Shown here: piece after piece, positions 28,842 through 37,217 of the stretch
Numbering within the stretch: position 1 is the stretch's first letter
Layout: every line of letters starts with the position of its first letter
Assembly: GCA_902491575.1 (NCBI GenBank)
Contig: CABUID010000006.1
Coordinates: 32,967-96,966, forward strand
Source of the DNA: an uncultured Bacillota bacterium
GTDB taxonomy: Bacteria; Bacillota_I; Bacilli_A; RFN20; CAG-631
Direction of reading: 5' to 3'
Length of the DNA: 64,000 bases
Translations under genes and position numbers: made by a program
The notes under the pieces: model-generated
What the model was told of the DNA's origin: nothing
Seen by the model: the letters and a program-made list of their open reading frames with translations, nothing else
Databases searched by the model: none

Positions 28842-29423
28842 ATGGGATTAGAAATTTACGAAGAGGCAATAGAAGAGTATTTAGATAATTTAGAACAAAC
28901 ACTAAAAGAACTGCATCAAAATTCATGTTTATTATCCGAAGATGTAGATGACATGCTTCAAAGAGCCAAGAAAAAAATTGATAATCTTCTAGAAACAAAT
29001 GAGCATTACGCACAACTTACATTAGATTTAATCCATTTGAGATATAAAGATAAACAGAAATATTCTCTAACGGAGATTGCAAAACAAAAAGATAATTTAA
29101 ATCCAAGTTATGTCATCCAATCTTGGTTACGTGATAAAAACACATTGGAATTGCTTTGCCTTTGGGAGAAAGAACACAACCCAGATTTCAATTTAGAAGA
29201 AGCAAGGAAGTTAATTGACAAAACAAAAGAATCATCATTCACACTGACTTTAAAAATTTGGATTGCCAATACAAATGCAAAAGGGTTGATATCAAAACAA
29301 GGAAAAGGTGGAGGAACATATGCTCATCATGAAATCGCAATAGATTTTATAACAAGGTTATTTCCTGAAAAAAGATACGAGTTAATGAAAATGATAATAA
29401 ATAGAATTTTACAAATTAAGTGA
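28842..29423 (+). CDS. KilA-N domain protein
   Basis: 193 residues. After an N-terminal helical region (about 1-90) comes a KilA-N core: YVIQSWLRDKNTLELL, WEKEHNPDFN, SFTLTLKIWI, then TNAKGLISKQGKGGGTYAHH and the helix EIAIDFITRLFP. KilA-N is a DNA-binding domain typical of phages, large DNA viruses and phage-derived islands. It is the first gene of the accessory region after tRNA-Gly. It may be a regulator or antirepressor-like part of the defence-type genes downstream; no partner is provable. Confidence 0.85.
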   Translation: MGLEIYEEAIEEYLDNLEQTLKELHQNSCLLSEDVDDMLQRAKKKIDNLLETNEHYAQLTLDLIHLRYKDKQKYSLTEIAKQKDNLNPSYVIQSWLRDKNTLELLCLWEKEHNPDFNLEEARKLIDKTKESSFTLTLKIWIANTNAKGLISKQGKGGGTYAHHEIAIDFITRLFPEKRYELMKMIINRILQIK

Positions 29424-29476
29424 GTTTAATTGTTTAAAATTGATGATTATTAGCAAAATTATGAAGGAGGGATATA

Positions 29477-30100
29477 ATGATCAAGTATGTCACAAAAAGA
29501 GAAAGAAAAATTGCTAATTCAAGAGCAATAAAAATAGTTAAGGATTTACAAAATTATTTATCTCCTAAATATAAAATTGACCCAAAATTAGTTGGATCAG
29601 GACGATATAATGCTGTTGTATGTGATGATAACGGAGTCTATGATATGGATTACCAACTTATATTGACAAATAATTGCAAATGTGAAATCTTTGATGCAAA
29701 TGTAATACGAAAAGACTTTTTAAATGCTTTTAATAAAATAAAAAATGAGAATGAGAGAGTTGAAAATTCTACATCAGTTATAACTATCAGAGTTTCAAAT
29801 AATAAAGGCAACTTCAATGGAAAAAATGAACAATTTAGTTTTGACTTTGCAATTATTATTGAGAATGATGATGGATCATTTATAACTCGACGTGATGATG
29901 AAAATCATTATGTTTGGAATAAATTGCCTAGTAAAAACAGTGATATTTATAAAAAGTTTTACTCATTGAAATATGATAAACAAAAAGTCATAATCGAAAA
30001 GGTAATAAATAGGAAAATAAAAGAAAAGGCTAAACCAAAAGAACAGCGTATTTCATCATCGATAATTTTTATGGAAGAAGTTAATAATTATAGAGGTTAA
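29477..30100 (+). CDS. Nucleotidyltransferase-like protein, putative partner of the HEPN gene
   Basis: 207 residues, no firm family. The pattern fits a polymerase-beta-like NTase fold: GSG at residues 40-42, an acidic DMD at 56-58 (VYDMDYQL) and a third acidic strand FSFDFAI with D123. GS-x(14)-DxD followed by a lone D is the catalytic layout of minimal, CCA- or cGAS/OAS-like NTases. A GGAGGG ribosome site precedes the ATG. It ends one base before the start of the Abi_2/HEPN-like gene, so the two are translationally coupled. I infer an MNT-HEPN-like module in which this protein could modify or antagonise the HEPN toxin. Active-site assignment is by eye. Confidence 0.6.
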   Translation: MIKYVTKRERKIANSRAIKIVKDLQNYLSPKYKIDPKLVGSGRYNAVVCDDNGVYDMDYQLILTNNCKCEIFDANVIRKDFLNAFNKIKNENERVENSTSVITIRVSNNKGNFNGKNEQFSFDFAIIIENDDGSFITRRDDENHYVWNKLPSKNSDIYKKFYSLKYDKQKVIIEKVINRKIKEKAKPKEQRISSSIIFMEEVNNYRG

Positions 30101-30101
30101 A

Positions 30102-30761
30102 ATGAAAATTGAAAATGTATTAAATCAAATGAAATATGAAAATTCAAAAGAATTAGAAGAAGCCAAAAAGTATATAGCATTAAAAGGAATGGTGCAATAT
30201 CAACGTATTATTAATTATTGTAAAAGTCTATCTAATGAATTACCAACATATATAGAAATATCCAGCCTTTATCGTTATGATAAACGATTGAGGGATAATC
30301 TTTATATTTATATGGCAACAGTAGAAGAATTTATGAGAGCACATATAGGAAATAAATTTGAGAATGATGATTTTAATTTAGTAAAAACAGAACAATTCAT
30401 CAAAAAACAAAATAAATATAAATCCGTTTCTCTTACATTAGAGCAACTTACTTTAGGTGAACTTATTCAATTAGTTTTAAAAAATAAAATAATATTTCAA
30501 GATGTATATAACTTGGCAACTTTAAAAACAAATTTGAATGCTTTTCGTGTGTTAAGAAATAAAGTAAGCCATCACAATTTTTTGTTTTCAGAAACATATG
30601 AGACATGTATGATTAATAGTATTGCCGATAAAACAATAAAACACAATATTGATAATGTGAAGTTTCTACTACCAATTGAATATAGACAAGGATTTAGCAA
30701 AACAATTAATGAGTGTGTAAAAGAGTTACTGATAAATGATTCTATTCAAATAAAGATTTGA
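30102..30761 (+). CDS. Abi_2-like HEPN-domain protein (putative RNase toxin)
   Basis: 219 residues, mostly helical. SLYRYDKRLRDNLYIYMATV (near residues 45-64) followed by EEFMRAHIG resembles the Abi_2/AbiD/AbiF helical core. The C-terminal LRNKVSHHNFL supplies the HEPN ribonuclease motif R-x4-H with R152 and H157. Abi_2-family proteins abort phage infection, and HEPN domains with Rx4-6H are usually metal-independent RNases. The gene starts ATG one base after the NTase-like gene. A single operon of NTase + HEPN is the standard layout of MNT-HEPN toxin-antitoxin pairs. Confidence 0.7.
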   Translation: MKIENVLNQMKYENSKELEEAKKYIALKGMVQYQRIINYCKSLSNELPTYIEISSLYRYDKRLRDNLYIYMATVEEFMRAHIGNKFENDDFNLVKTEQFIKKQNKYKSVSLTLEQLTLGELIQLVLKNKIIFQDVYNLATLKTNLNAFRVLRNKVSHHNFLFSETYETCMINSIADKTIKHNIDNVKFLLPIEYRQGFSKTINECVKELLINDSIQIKI

Positions 30762-30801
30762 AATAAGATATTTTCATAATTGTTGTTTACTATCAAAATA
30801 A

Positions 30802-30830
30802 AAAATAGCCATTTCGTATGCCTTACACAT
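30802..30830. repeat. 29-bp repeat, copy 1 (matches 59389-59417)
   Basis: It begins AAAATAGCCATTTCG and ends CCTTACACAT, identical over 29 bases to 59389-59417, where it covers the stop codon of the large serine recombinase. It is probably the scar or end of a related element. Confidence 0.85.
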
Positions 30831-30834
30831 AAAA

Positions 30835-30860
30835 AACATATAGGTTTGATACAATGAAAA
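30835..30860. repeat. 26-bp repeat, copy 1 (matches 37358-37383)
   Basis: It begins AACATATAGG and ends ACAATGAAAA, identical over 26 bases in the two gene-free gaps. It contains TTTGATACAA, which in copy 2 pairs with an upstream TTGTATCAAA. Confidence 0.85.
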
Positions 30861-31192
30861 ATCGTTGTGTTGAACATTTTTTCTTTGTAGTTTTAGTGAT
30901 TTTGATCTAGTTTTGTTGATTTTAAACATTTTTAGCTTAATCTAGAGCAAAAATACTTTCGTTAAAATTAACATAAATGCCATTTTTAAGAGAATATTGT
31001 TTAAACAAAATCAACTGTCAGGCGAAAGGTATTTTGGACTAGTTTTGTTTTCATTTTACTTCAAAACTCCGTACTTTAAATCTAATTAAGTAGTATTCAA
31101 ATGACAGGTAATCAGTTATTAATATTTACATGATGCAAATTTGATAAAAAGTAAGATTAGTATAGGATTAATATGTCGAATTAATAGAAAAA

Positions 31193-32224
31193 TTGATAAA
31201 AAAGTATTATAATACATACAAGCTAATTATAGGCAGAGGAATGATTGTTTATGGAGTTAAAAAAACAGTTAAAGAATTAAGAACTAAATTTATCATGACA
31301 CAAGAAGAATTTGCTAATCTTTTAGGTGTTTCTTTTGCATCTATTAATAGGTGGGAAACAGGAAAACATGAACTAACAATTAAAATAAAAAGAAAGAGGC
31401 GATATACAATTGTAGAAAAAAGTCTTGAAGAACAAAACAAGGAATTAAAGAAAAAACTTGTAGAAACACAAAGACAACTAGGTTCTTTGAATAATCAAGT
31501 CGATGAAATTCATAAAGATTCAGAAAAAAGAATGCTCAAATTGAGCGAAGAAATGGAAGACTTGGAAGGTGAAGTATTATTATCAACTCCAATGCCTGAG
31601 CCAACTAGAAAGGTAGACTACGAACAAAAAACCGAAAAAACTGACAGATATAATAGCTATCTTTTAGAAAATGAGACATTTGGATGGGAGAAGATAAAAG
31701 AATTTTCTTACAAAAATGGAGGATATCGTTTTACCATGAGACGTAATATGATACATCCTAATTATGAAATTTGGAAAGAAAATGAGCGTTTATATAATAT
31801 TTTACGTTGTCTTTATTGGTCGTTCGGTTCTATCAAGAATGAAATTAATAAATTACAAGTTACCTTTGCTGATATTGCGTCTGATCCCGAGTACAAACTT
31901 ACAGGATGGAGAAAAGTTTTCGGCATTAGAACAAAAGAGCAAAAAGAAGAAATTCAATCTAACGTAAATGAGATAAACAAAGCATATAATGCTTTTAAGA
32001 AGGAAACTGAAGATGTTGACGATTACATCTTCAAGCAATATTATCGTGATGTTTTTTTAAAAGACTTAGAAAATAAAAAAGACCAAATTCATCCAAACAG
32101 GTCTTATATTTTGGAGATTATGCAAAGATACAAAATCTCTTATGAAAATGGAACTCTTTCAATGCACATCAAGAGTATTAGATATGATTTCACTAAAAAA
32201 AGAGTGGAATTGTTGGAAGACTAA
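31193..32224 (+). CDS. XRE-HTH protein with coiled coil and unknown C-terminal domain
   Basis: 343 residues, or about 327 if the ATG at 31241 is used. An XRE helix-turn-helix spans LRTKFIMTQEEFANLLG and ASINRWETGKHEL. A coiled coil follows (about 75-120: EEQNKELKKKLVETQRQLGS onwards), then a domain of about 200 residues that I do not recognise (from FGWEKIKEFSYKNGGYRFTM). The layout suggests a DNA-bound regulator that reads a signal through the C-terminal domain. No partner is obvious; the next gene is a GIY-YIG nuclease about 240 bases away. Confidence 0.7.
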   Translation: MIKKYYNTYKLIIGRGMIVYGVKKTVKELRTKFIMTQEEFANLLGVSFASINRWETGKHELTIKIKRKRRYTIVEKSLEEQNKELKKKLVETQRQLGSLNNQVDEIHKDSEKRMLKLSEEMEDLEGEVLLSTPMPEPTRKVDYEQKTEKTDRYNSYLLENETFGWEKIKEFSYKNGGYRFTMRRNMIHPNYEIWKENERLYNILRCLYWSFGSIKNEINKLQVTFADIASDPEYKLTGWRKVFGIRTKEQKEEIQSNVNEINKAYNAFKKETEDVDDYIFKQYYRDVFLKDLENKKDQIHPNRSYILEIMQRYKISYENGTLSMHIKSIRYDFTKKRVELLED

Positions 32225-32465
32225 TAATTTAAACATACTCTTTGGTTTATTCCTCGTAGTAAATATTCTAATATTTGTTAAAACTTGGAATCCATAGTGA
32301 TAGATAAATCAAATTTAAAAGTTAAGAATCATTACGCATTTTGTTTTGCTACTGGCTGACATCGTAATTCCAAATAATATTTGTGTGATTTTCAAAAGAC
32401 ACCATTGTTGAATATTGATTTGATTGTAATTAAAGAATTTAAATGAAAAATTGGAGGAAAATAAT

Positions 32466-33215
32466 ATGATGTTCTCAAAAGAATCCATAGAAAAGTTGGG
32501 CTATTATGTTTATCGTTTAATAGATCCAAGAAATGGTCAGACGTTTTACGTAGGAAAGGGAACTGGAAACAGGGTTTTTCAGCATGTGCTTGGTGCGATA
32601 GATTATTACGATGGGGTAACAGATACTGATTATAGCTATGAAAACGACCCCAATAAATTAAGAATTATTAGAGACATCAGAGATGTCGGTCTTGAAGTAA
32701 TACACATAATTCAAAGATGGCATCTGACGGAGGAGCAGGCATTTGAAGTTGAAGCCGCCTTGATTGATTGTTTTCCTGGATTAGCGAATATCCAAAGTGG
32801 GCATGGCGCTGAATTTGGTGTTACCAATGCTACTGAATTAGAGGCAAAATTTTCAGCAAAAATCTATGAAGAACCTGATTTCGGATATATCATAATCAAA
32901 GTCCAAAAGTGGAGGCTAGATGAGATGACCATCAAATATGGTGCTGATAATGCTAGGTACGAAGCAACTAGGGGATGCTGGAAAAACAAAAAACCTAGTT
33001 TGGATAAGTATCCCTATATTTTCTCTGTAACTGGTGGAATTGTTAGGGCAGTTTACAAAGTCTTTGAATGGCATGATGTAGGAAACAGAATAGAATGTAC
33101 CGCTGATAAAGCATCTTGTGAGATTTGGGATGAATTTGTTGGCAAAAAAATACCAGATTATTATTCTAGAAAAGGAATGGCCGCACCTTTTTTGAAATCA
33201 CAAAACAAAATATAA
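32466..33215 (+). CDS. GIY-YIG (LEM-3-like) nuclease with C-terminal EVE/ASCH-like domain
   Basis: 249 residues. A GIY-YIG-type core is at the N-terminus: GYYVYRLID (near residue 11), FYVGKGTGNRVFQH with the catalytic Arg, and EVEAALIDCFPG with the catalytic Glu. The C-terminal half (about 140-245) has YEATRGCWK and YIFSVTGGIVRAVYKVFEW, which resembles EVE/PUA-like readers of modified bases (tentative). The start at 32466 follows GGAGG at 8 bases. Codon use looks a little less AT-rich than neighbours. A nuclease fused to a modified-DNA reader would fit a type IV restriction role. Confidence 0.72.
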   Translation: MMFSKESIEKLGYYVYRLIDPRNGQTFYVGKGTGNRVFQHVLGAIDYYDGVTDTDYSYENDPNKLRIIRDIRDVGLEVIHIIQRWHLTEEQAFEVEAALIDCFPGLANIQSGHGAEFGVTNATELEAKFSAKIYEEPDFGYIIIKVQKWRLDEMTIKYGADNARYEATRGCWKNKKPSLDKYPYIFSVTGGIVRAVYKVFEWHDVGNRIECTADKASCEIWDEFVGKKIPDYYSRKGMAAPFLKSQNKI

Positions 33216-33230
33216 TTAATGATTATTACT

Positions 33231-33567
33231 CTTTTGCACGAATGTTTCATATAATGAAACAGTTTCACTGCGTTTATCGACTACAAGAGATAAGGGCAGA
33301 TTTGATATTGAAATTGCAAAGTTAAGTAGTCAAATTGTTGTTCTTCAAGAACAATCAGAATTGACGAAATCGCAAGTGGAATCAAGAATTGTGATGAATT
33401 ATGAGATTGAAAAATTAAAAGAATTACTATCTGAAAAAGGCTCTCGCTTTCAAAAGTTTGACAATGTGATTGTTCGTAAACTTGTCGAATATATTCGTGT
33501 GATGAAAGATGGAAAGATTATCATCATGTTAAAGGGTGGGATTAGAGTAGAGGAAACTATAAAGTAA
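33231..33567 (+). pseudogene. Remnant of a serine recombinase C-terminus
   Basis: About 110 codons remain open without a start. The peptide runs through a coiled coil (RFDIEIAKLSSQIVVLQEQS) and ends FDNVIVRKLVEYIRV...MLKGGIRVEE, the typical last strands of large serine recombinases. No catalytic or zinc-ribbon part remains. It compares with a second remnant at 55262-55513 and the intact gene at 59410-60885. Confidence 0.75.
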
Positions 33568-33678
33568 TAAAGAAATGAATCTTTTCGAAGAGGGTGCATT
33601 TTTTGTTGCTAAATAGGCATTATTTTGTGATGTTTTCATAGGCGTCCTTTTCGTACAAACTAGACATTAAAGCTGAAT

Positions 33679-33729
33679 ATACCTCATTTATTGACACATG
33701 TCTGTCCATTAAATGAGGTATTTTTTTTA
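33679..33729 (+). terminator. Intrinsic terminator
   Basis: ATACCTCATTTA and TAAATGAGGTAT form a 12-bp stem around a 19-base loop, followed by a run of T, probably ending transcription from the recombinase remnant. Confidence 0.78.
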
Positions 33730-33780
33730 AAACAGAAAAAGAGTTATTTATAAACTTTTTTATTAAATATTAAGTGATAA

Positions 33781-33820
33781 ATGATGAGAGACAAAAAAGT
33801 GAAAAAAATAAATTAATTGA
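33781..33820. repeat. Imperfect repeat of about 40 bp, copy 1 (compare 63958-64000)
   Basis: It lies in the gap after a serine-recombinase remnant. Its partner follows a decayed nuclease gene, so both may be ends of related elements. Confidence 0.7.
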
Positions 33821-34010
33821 TAGGATATGATTGAAATTTTTTTTGAAAAGCAAGGAATAATCGATTTGTTGTAATGTTTTACATGAATAAGTACATCTCT
33901 TTTTTCTAATAGAGAATGTCAATTCAAAGAACGAGAAGGAATGTTGTTAGACCTTTTTAATAAGCTTTCATTTGAAGATTTAAATCCTTTAAAGAAAAGA
34001 ATTTTCAACA

Positions 34011-34048
34011 TTGACAATAATTCTAAATCGTATTATAATAAAAATACG
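34011..34048 (+). promoter_or_regulatory. Consensus sigma-A promoter with overlapping operator-like palindrome
   Basis: TTGACA (34011-34016), 17 bases, TATAAT (34034-34039): an exact consensus. CGTATT (34029-34034) and AATACG (34043-34048) form an inverted repeat covering the -10 box, a plausible binding site for the MarR protein encoded 25 bases downstream (autorepression). Confidence 0.8.
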
Positions 34049-34072
34049 AAATAGGATTATTGGAGGCAAAAT

Positions 34073-34501
34073 ATGAATAGTAAACAATTTTTTAAACAAC
34101 TTGGCATGCTTCTATATGGAATAGATGGTATTTATGATGAATATGGAAAAAAATGCAAAGTTGCATCCCCTAATGTATTATGGGTGTTATATGCTTTAAA
34201 CGATGATGAAAAGCATAGTCAAAAGGATATTTGTGATGGCTGGTCTATCCCTAGAACTACAATCAATACTATTATTAAGGATTTAGAACAACAGGAAATG
34301 ATAGTGATGTTCCCAATTCCAGGTAAAAGGAGAGAAAAGTATATTAAGCTTACAACTAAAGGAAAAGAGCATGCTGATTATGTTTTAGCTAAGCTATATC
34401 AAAAAGAAAAAATGATATTTGAAAGAATTAGTGAACCTGATAAATTCATTAATGACTTAGAAGATTTATATAATAATGTCAAATTAATTATTGAAGAGTA
34501 A
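34073..34501 (+). CDS. MarR-family transcriptional regulator
   Basis: 142 residues with a winged-helix core: the HTH KDICDGWSIPRTTINTIIKDL and the wing KRREKYIKLTTKGKEHA. MarR proteins repress adjacent genes until an oxidant or aromatic ligand binds. It heads an operon with a flavodoxin-type lipoprotein (2-base gap), an alcohol dehydrogenase and a flavin reductase, so redox or quinone/aldehyde stress is a likely cue. A TGGAGG ribosome site precedes the start. Confidence 0.88.
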   Translation: MNSKQFFKQLGMLLYGIDGIYDEYGKKCKVASPNVLWVLYALNDDEKHSQKDICDGWSIPRTTINTIIKDLEQQEMIVMFPIPGKRREKYIKLTTKGKEHADYVLAKLYQKEKMIFERISEPDKFINDLEDLYNNVKLIIEE

Positions 34502-34503
34502 CT

Positions 34504-35487
34504 ATGAAAAAAATATTATGTGTTTTAATTTTTCTTTCTTTGTTTTTAATTGGTTGTTCAAACCATTCAAATATTACTGACACTATTACGACAGATGATT
34601 TAAGTACAAATGGAAATGAAGAAATAAAAGCAGATTCAAATACTGCAGTAATATATTTTAGTGCGACTAATAATACTGAAATAATAGCTACATCTATTTC
34701 AGATTATTTAGATTGTGATTTAATAGAAATTGTACCGAGTATTCCTTACACGAGTGCAGATTTAAATTATAGTAATAATCATTGTAGAGCAAATCAAGAA
34801 CAAAATAATCCCGATTCTAGACCCGAAATTGCAAATAGTATTAGTGTTTTAAATTACGATACCATTTTTATAGGATATCCTATTTGGTGGGGAAAACTTC
34901 CCAAAATAATATATACATTTTTTGATAGTCTTGATTTAAACGATTATACGATTATTCCATTTTGTACCTCTGGAAGTAGTGGTATCCAAACTAGTGTATC
35001 AGAAATTAAGGAGCTTGAACCCAACGCTAATGTTTTAGATGGTAAAAGATTTTCATCAAACGTGAGCGATAAAGAGGTTATTGAATGGATTGAATCACTT
35101 GATTTAAATGTAAAGGATGAAAATATATATATGAAAATAGAAATCGTATTAGGTGATGTTATCATAACTGCTACTTTAGATGATAATCCTTCGGCTAAAG
35201 AACTTTATAATTATATTAAAGAACAAAGTCTAACATTAAAATTAGAAGAATATGGTGGATTTGAATATGTTGGTCCATTAGGCTTTAACTTAACTAGAAA
35301 TGATAAAAAAATAAATACAAAGCCAGGAGATATCATTCTATATAATGGAAATCAAATTTCAATTATGTATGGTTTTAATACATGGAGCTATACAATGCTA
35401 GGAAAAATTGATTCAAAATATTTAGATAATTTACAACATATTTTAGAAAATCAAGATATCGTAATAAAAACAATAAATAATGAATGA
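34504..35487 (+). CDS. Lipoprotein with flavodoxin and cyclophilin-like domains
   Basis: 327 residues. A lipobox LIGC is near residue 18 and a Ser/Thr-rich linker follows. A flavodoxin fold (about 48-200) comes next: VIYFSATNNTEIIATSI is the phosphate-binding loop and GYPIWWGKLP contacts the flavin. From about residue 210 a cyclophilin-like domain (MKIEIVLGDVIITATLDDNP ... PGDIILYNGNQISIMYG) is fused. Predicted to be a membrane-anchored, surface-exposed FMN electron carrier. The partner is unknown; it is co-transcribed with the MarR gene and an Fe-alcohol dehydrogenase. Confidence 0.82.
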   Translation: MKKILCVLIFLSLFLIGCSNHSNITDTITTDDLSTNGNEEIKADSNTAVIYFSATNNTEIIATSISDYLDCDLIEIVPSIPYTSADLNYSNNHCRANQEQNNPDSRPEIANSISVLNYDTIFIGYPIWWGKLPKIIYTFFDSLDLNDYTIIPFCTSGSSGIQTSVSEIKELEPNANVLDGKRFSSNVSDKEVIEWIESLDLNVKDENIYMKIEIVLGDVIITATLDDNPSAKELYNYIKEQSLTLKLEEYGGFEYVGPLGFNLTRNDKKINTKPGDIILYNGNQISIMYGFNTWSYTMLGKIDSKYLDNLQHILENQDIVIKTINNE

Positions 35488-35500
35488 GGAGGAAAAGTAA

Positions 35501-36670
35501 ATGTTAGGAAATTTTAAGTATAGTAACCCAACAAAATTATATTTTGGAGATGAATCACTTAACTATTTAAGAGATGAATTAAAGAATTATGGAGAAAGCA
35601 TTGTACTAATTTATGGAGGAGGCTCTATAAAGAAAAATGGAATCTATGATGAGGTAATTCATATTTTAAAAGAAAATAATAAAAAAATAACGGAAATAGC
35701 CGGTGTTATGCCTAATCCGACAGTTGAGAAGCTTTATGAGGGGATTGAAATCGCAAGAAAAGCAAATGCTGATTTATTACTTGCAGTAGGTGGAGGATCA
35801 GTAATTGATTATGCAAAGGCCGTTGCAATTTCAATGAATTGCAAGGAAGATCCATGGGATAAATACTTTCTTAAGTTTGATGAGCCAACCTGTAAAATAG
35901 TGCCAGTTGGATGTGTACTTACAATGGTTGGTACAGGTTCTGAAATGAACGCTGGTTCAGTTATAACTAATCCAAAACAAAAACTGAAAATAGGACATGT
36001 CTTCCAAAGTGAAGAGGTAATGCCAAGATTTGCAATATTAAATCCTATTTATACATTAACCTTACCTGAATATCAAATGGTTGCAGGAATATATGATATA
36101 TTTAATCATATTTGTGAACAGTACTTTTCAGGTGAAGATGATAATACAAGTGATTATATTAGTGAAGGATTAATGCGTTCTTTAATCCATTCAAGTCTTA
36201 TTGCAAAGAAAAATCCTAATGATTATGAAGCAAGAAGCAATATTATGTGGACAGCTACATGGGCATTAAATACATTAGTTGCAAAAGGCAAGTCTACAGA
36301 TTGGATGGTTCACATGCTAGGACAAGCAGTTGGAGCTATTACAAATGCAACTCATGGTATGACTTTATCTGCAGTATCTTTACCATATTATCGTTATATT
36401 ATGAAAGATGGACTTGATAAATTTGTAAGATTTGCGAAAAATGTATGGAACATAGACGAAACGAATAAATCTAAGGAAGAAGTGGCAAATGAAGGACTTA
36501 AGGCTATGGAAGCATGGATGAATGAACTTGAACTTGTAATGAATATTAAAGAATTAGGTGCAAGCAAGTCGATGATTGATGATTTAGTTAATGCTACTAT
36601 GGTTTTAGAAGGCGGATATAAATTATTAACGAAAGAAGAAATTAAAGAAATATTTATTAAATCATTATAA
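35501..36670 (+). CDS. Iron-containing alcohol dehydrogenase (butanol dehydrogenase-like)
   Basis: 389 residues. The GGGS NAD(P) loop is in LLAVGGGSVIDYAKA near residue 95. All four metal ligands are present with family spacing: D199, H203, H271 and H285. The family reduces aldehydes to alcohols with NAD(P)H; this BdhA/YqhD-like branch often handles toxic aldehydes. It lies in the MarR operon 13 bases after the flavodoxin lipoprotein gene, with a GAGGAGG ribosome site. Confidence 0.9.
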   Translation: MLGNFKYSNPTKLYFGDESLNYLRDELKNYGESIVLIYGGGSIKKNGIYDEVIHILKENNKKITEIAGVMPNPTVEKLYEGIEIARKANADLLLAVGGGSVIDYAKAVAISMNCKEDPWDKYFLKFDEPTCKIVPVGCVLTMVGTGSEMNAGSVITNPKQKLKIGHVFQSEEVMPRFAILNPIYTLTLPEYQMVAGIYDIFNHICEQYFSGEDDNTSDYISEGLMRSLIHSSLIAKKNPNDYEARSNIMWTATWALNTLVAKGKSTDWMVHMLGQAVGAITNATHGMTLSAVSLPYYRYIMKDGLDKFVRFAKNVWNIDETNKSKEEVANEGLKAMEAWMNELELVMNIKELGASKSMIDDLVNATMVLEGGYKLLTKEEIKEIFIKSL

Positions 36671-36686
36671 TAAAGGAGCTAATAAA

Positions 36687-37217
36687 ATGATGAATGTAGT
36701 TGTGATTTCATCTTCCTTAAGAAATGGAAGTAATTCAGAGATTATGGCAAAAGAATTTGTTAAAGGTTCAGAGCTTAATAATAATGTAGAATATATCTCA
36801 TTAAAAGATATAAATTTAAAATTTTGTTTAGGCTGTTTATCCTGTCAGAAAAAAGGTAAATGTGTTATAAATGACGATGTAAACTTATATTTAGATAAAA
36901 TTTCTAGTGCGGATGTTTTAGTATTTGCCACTCCCATTTATTATTATGGAATGAGTGGTCAATTAAAAACATTTCTAGATAGATTAAATCCATTATTTAA
37001 TAAAAATAATAAATTTAAAGAAGTATATTTATTAGCAGCCTGCGCAGATGATAGTCTATCTGCGATAGATAAAACTATTGTAGCGATAAGTGGATGGATT
37101 GAATGCTTTGAAGGAGTGGAATTAAAAGGAACTTTACTAGCTACTTCAACTACTGATTCAAATTCTCTTACTGAAGAATTTAAAAACCAAGCTTATTCTT
37201 TGGGAGAGAGCATATAA
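36687..37217 (+). CDS. NADPH-dependent FMN reductase / iron-sulfur flavoprotein-like
   Basis: 176 residues. A flavodoxin-like fold: the SSSLRNGSNSEIMA phosphate loop (residues 8-21), then FCLGCLSCQKKGKCVINDD, a Cys pattern shared with iron-sulfur flavoproteins, and FATPIYYYGMSGQLKTFLDR, the flavin-binding segment. Expected to reduce flavins, quinones or nitro compounds with NAD(P)H. Last gene of the MarR redox operon; it starts 16 bases after the dehydrogenase. Confidence 0.85.
   Translation: MMNVVVISSSLRNGSNSEIMAKEFVKGSELNNNVEYISLKDINLKFCLGCLSCQKKGKCVINDDVNLYLDKISSADVLVFATPIYYYGMSGQLKTFLDRLNPLFNKNNKFKEVYLLAACADDSLSAIDKTIVAISGWIECFEGVELKGTLLATSTTDSNSLTEEFKNQAYSLGESI

Larger units (their letters stand above)
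30762..31192. other. Gene-free stretch with two dispersed repeats
   Basis: No reading frame is supported here. It holds a 29-bp copy of the serine-recombinase 3' end (30802-30830) and, directly after it, a 26-bp repeat shared with 37358-37383. The rest is AT-rich with no clear promoter. Confidence 0.6.
33568..34010. other. Gene-free stretch after recombinase remnant
   Basis: It contains an intrinsic terminator (33679-33729) and, at 33781-33820, an imperfect copy of a sequence of about 40 bp found again at the right end of the window (63958-64000). A 37-codon ORF at 33941 overlaps the marR promoter and is not credible. Confidence 0.6.

Noticed and set aside
33941..34054. 37-codon ORF MLLDLFNKLSFEDL
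   Set aside because: It runs through the consensus marR promoter, and its ribosome-site-like AGAAGGA directly touches the ATG.
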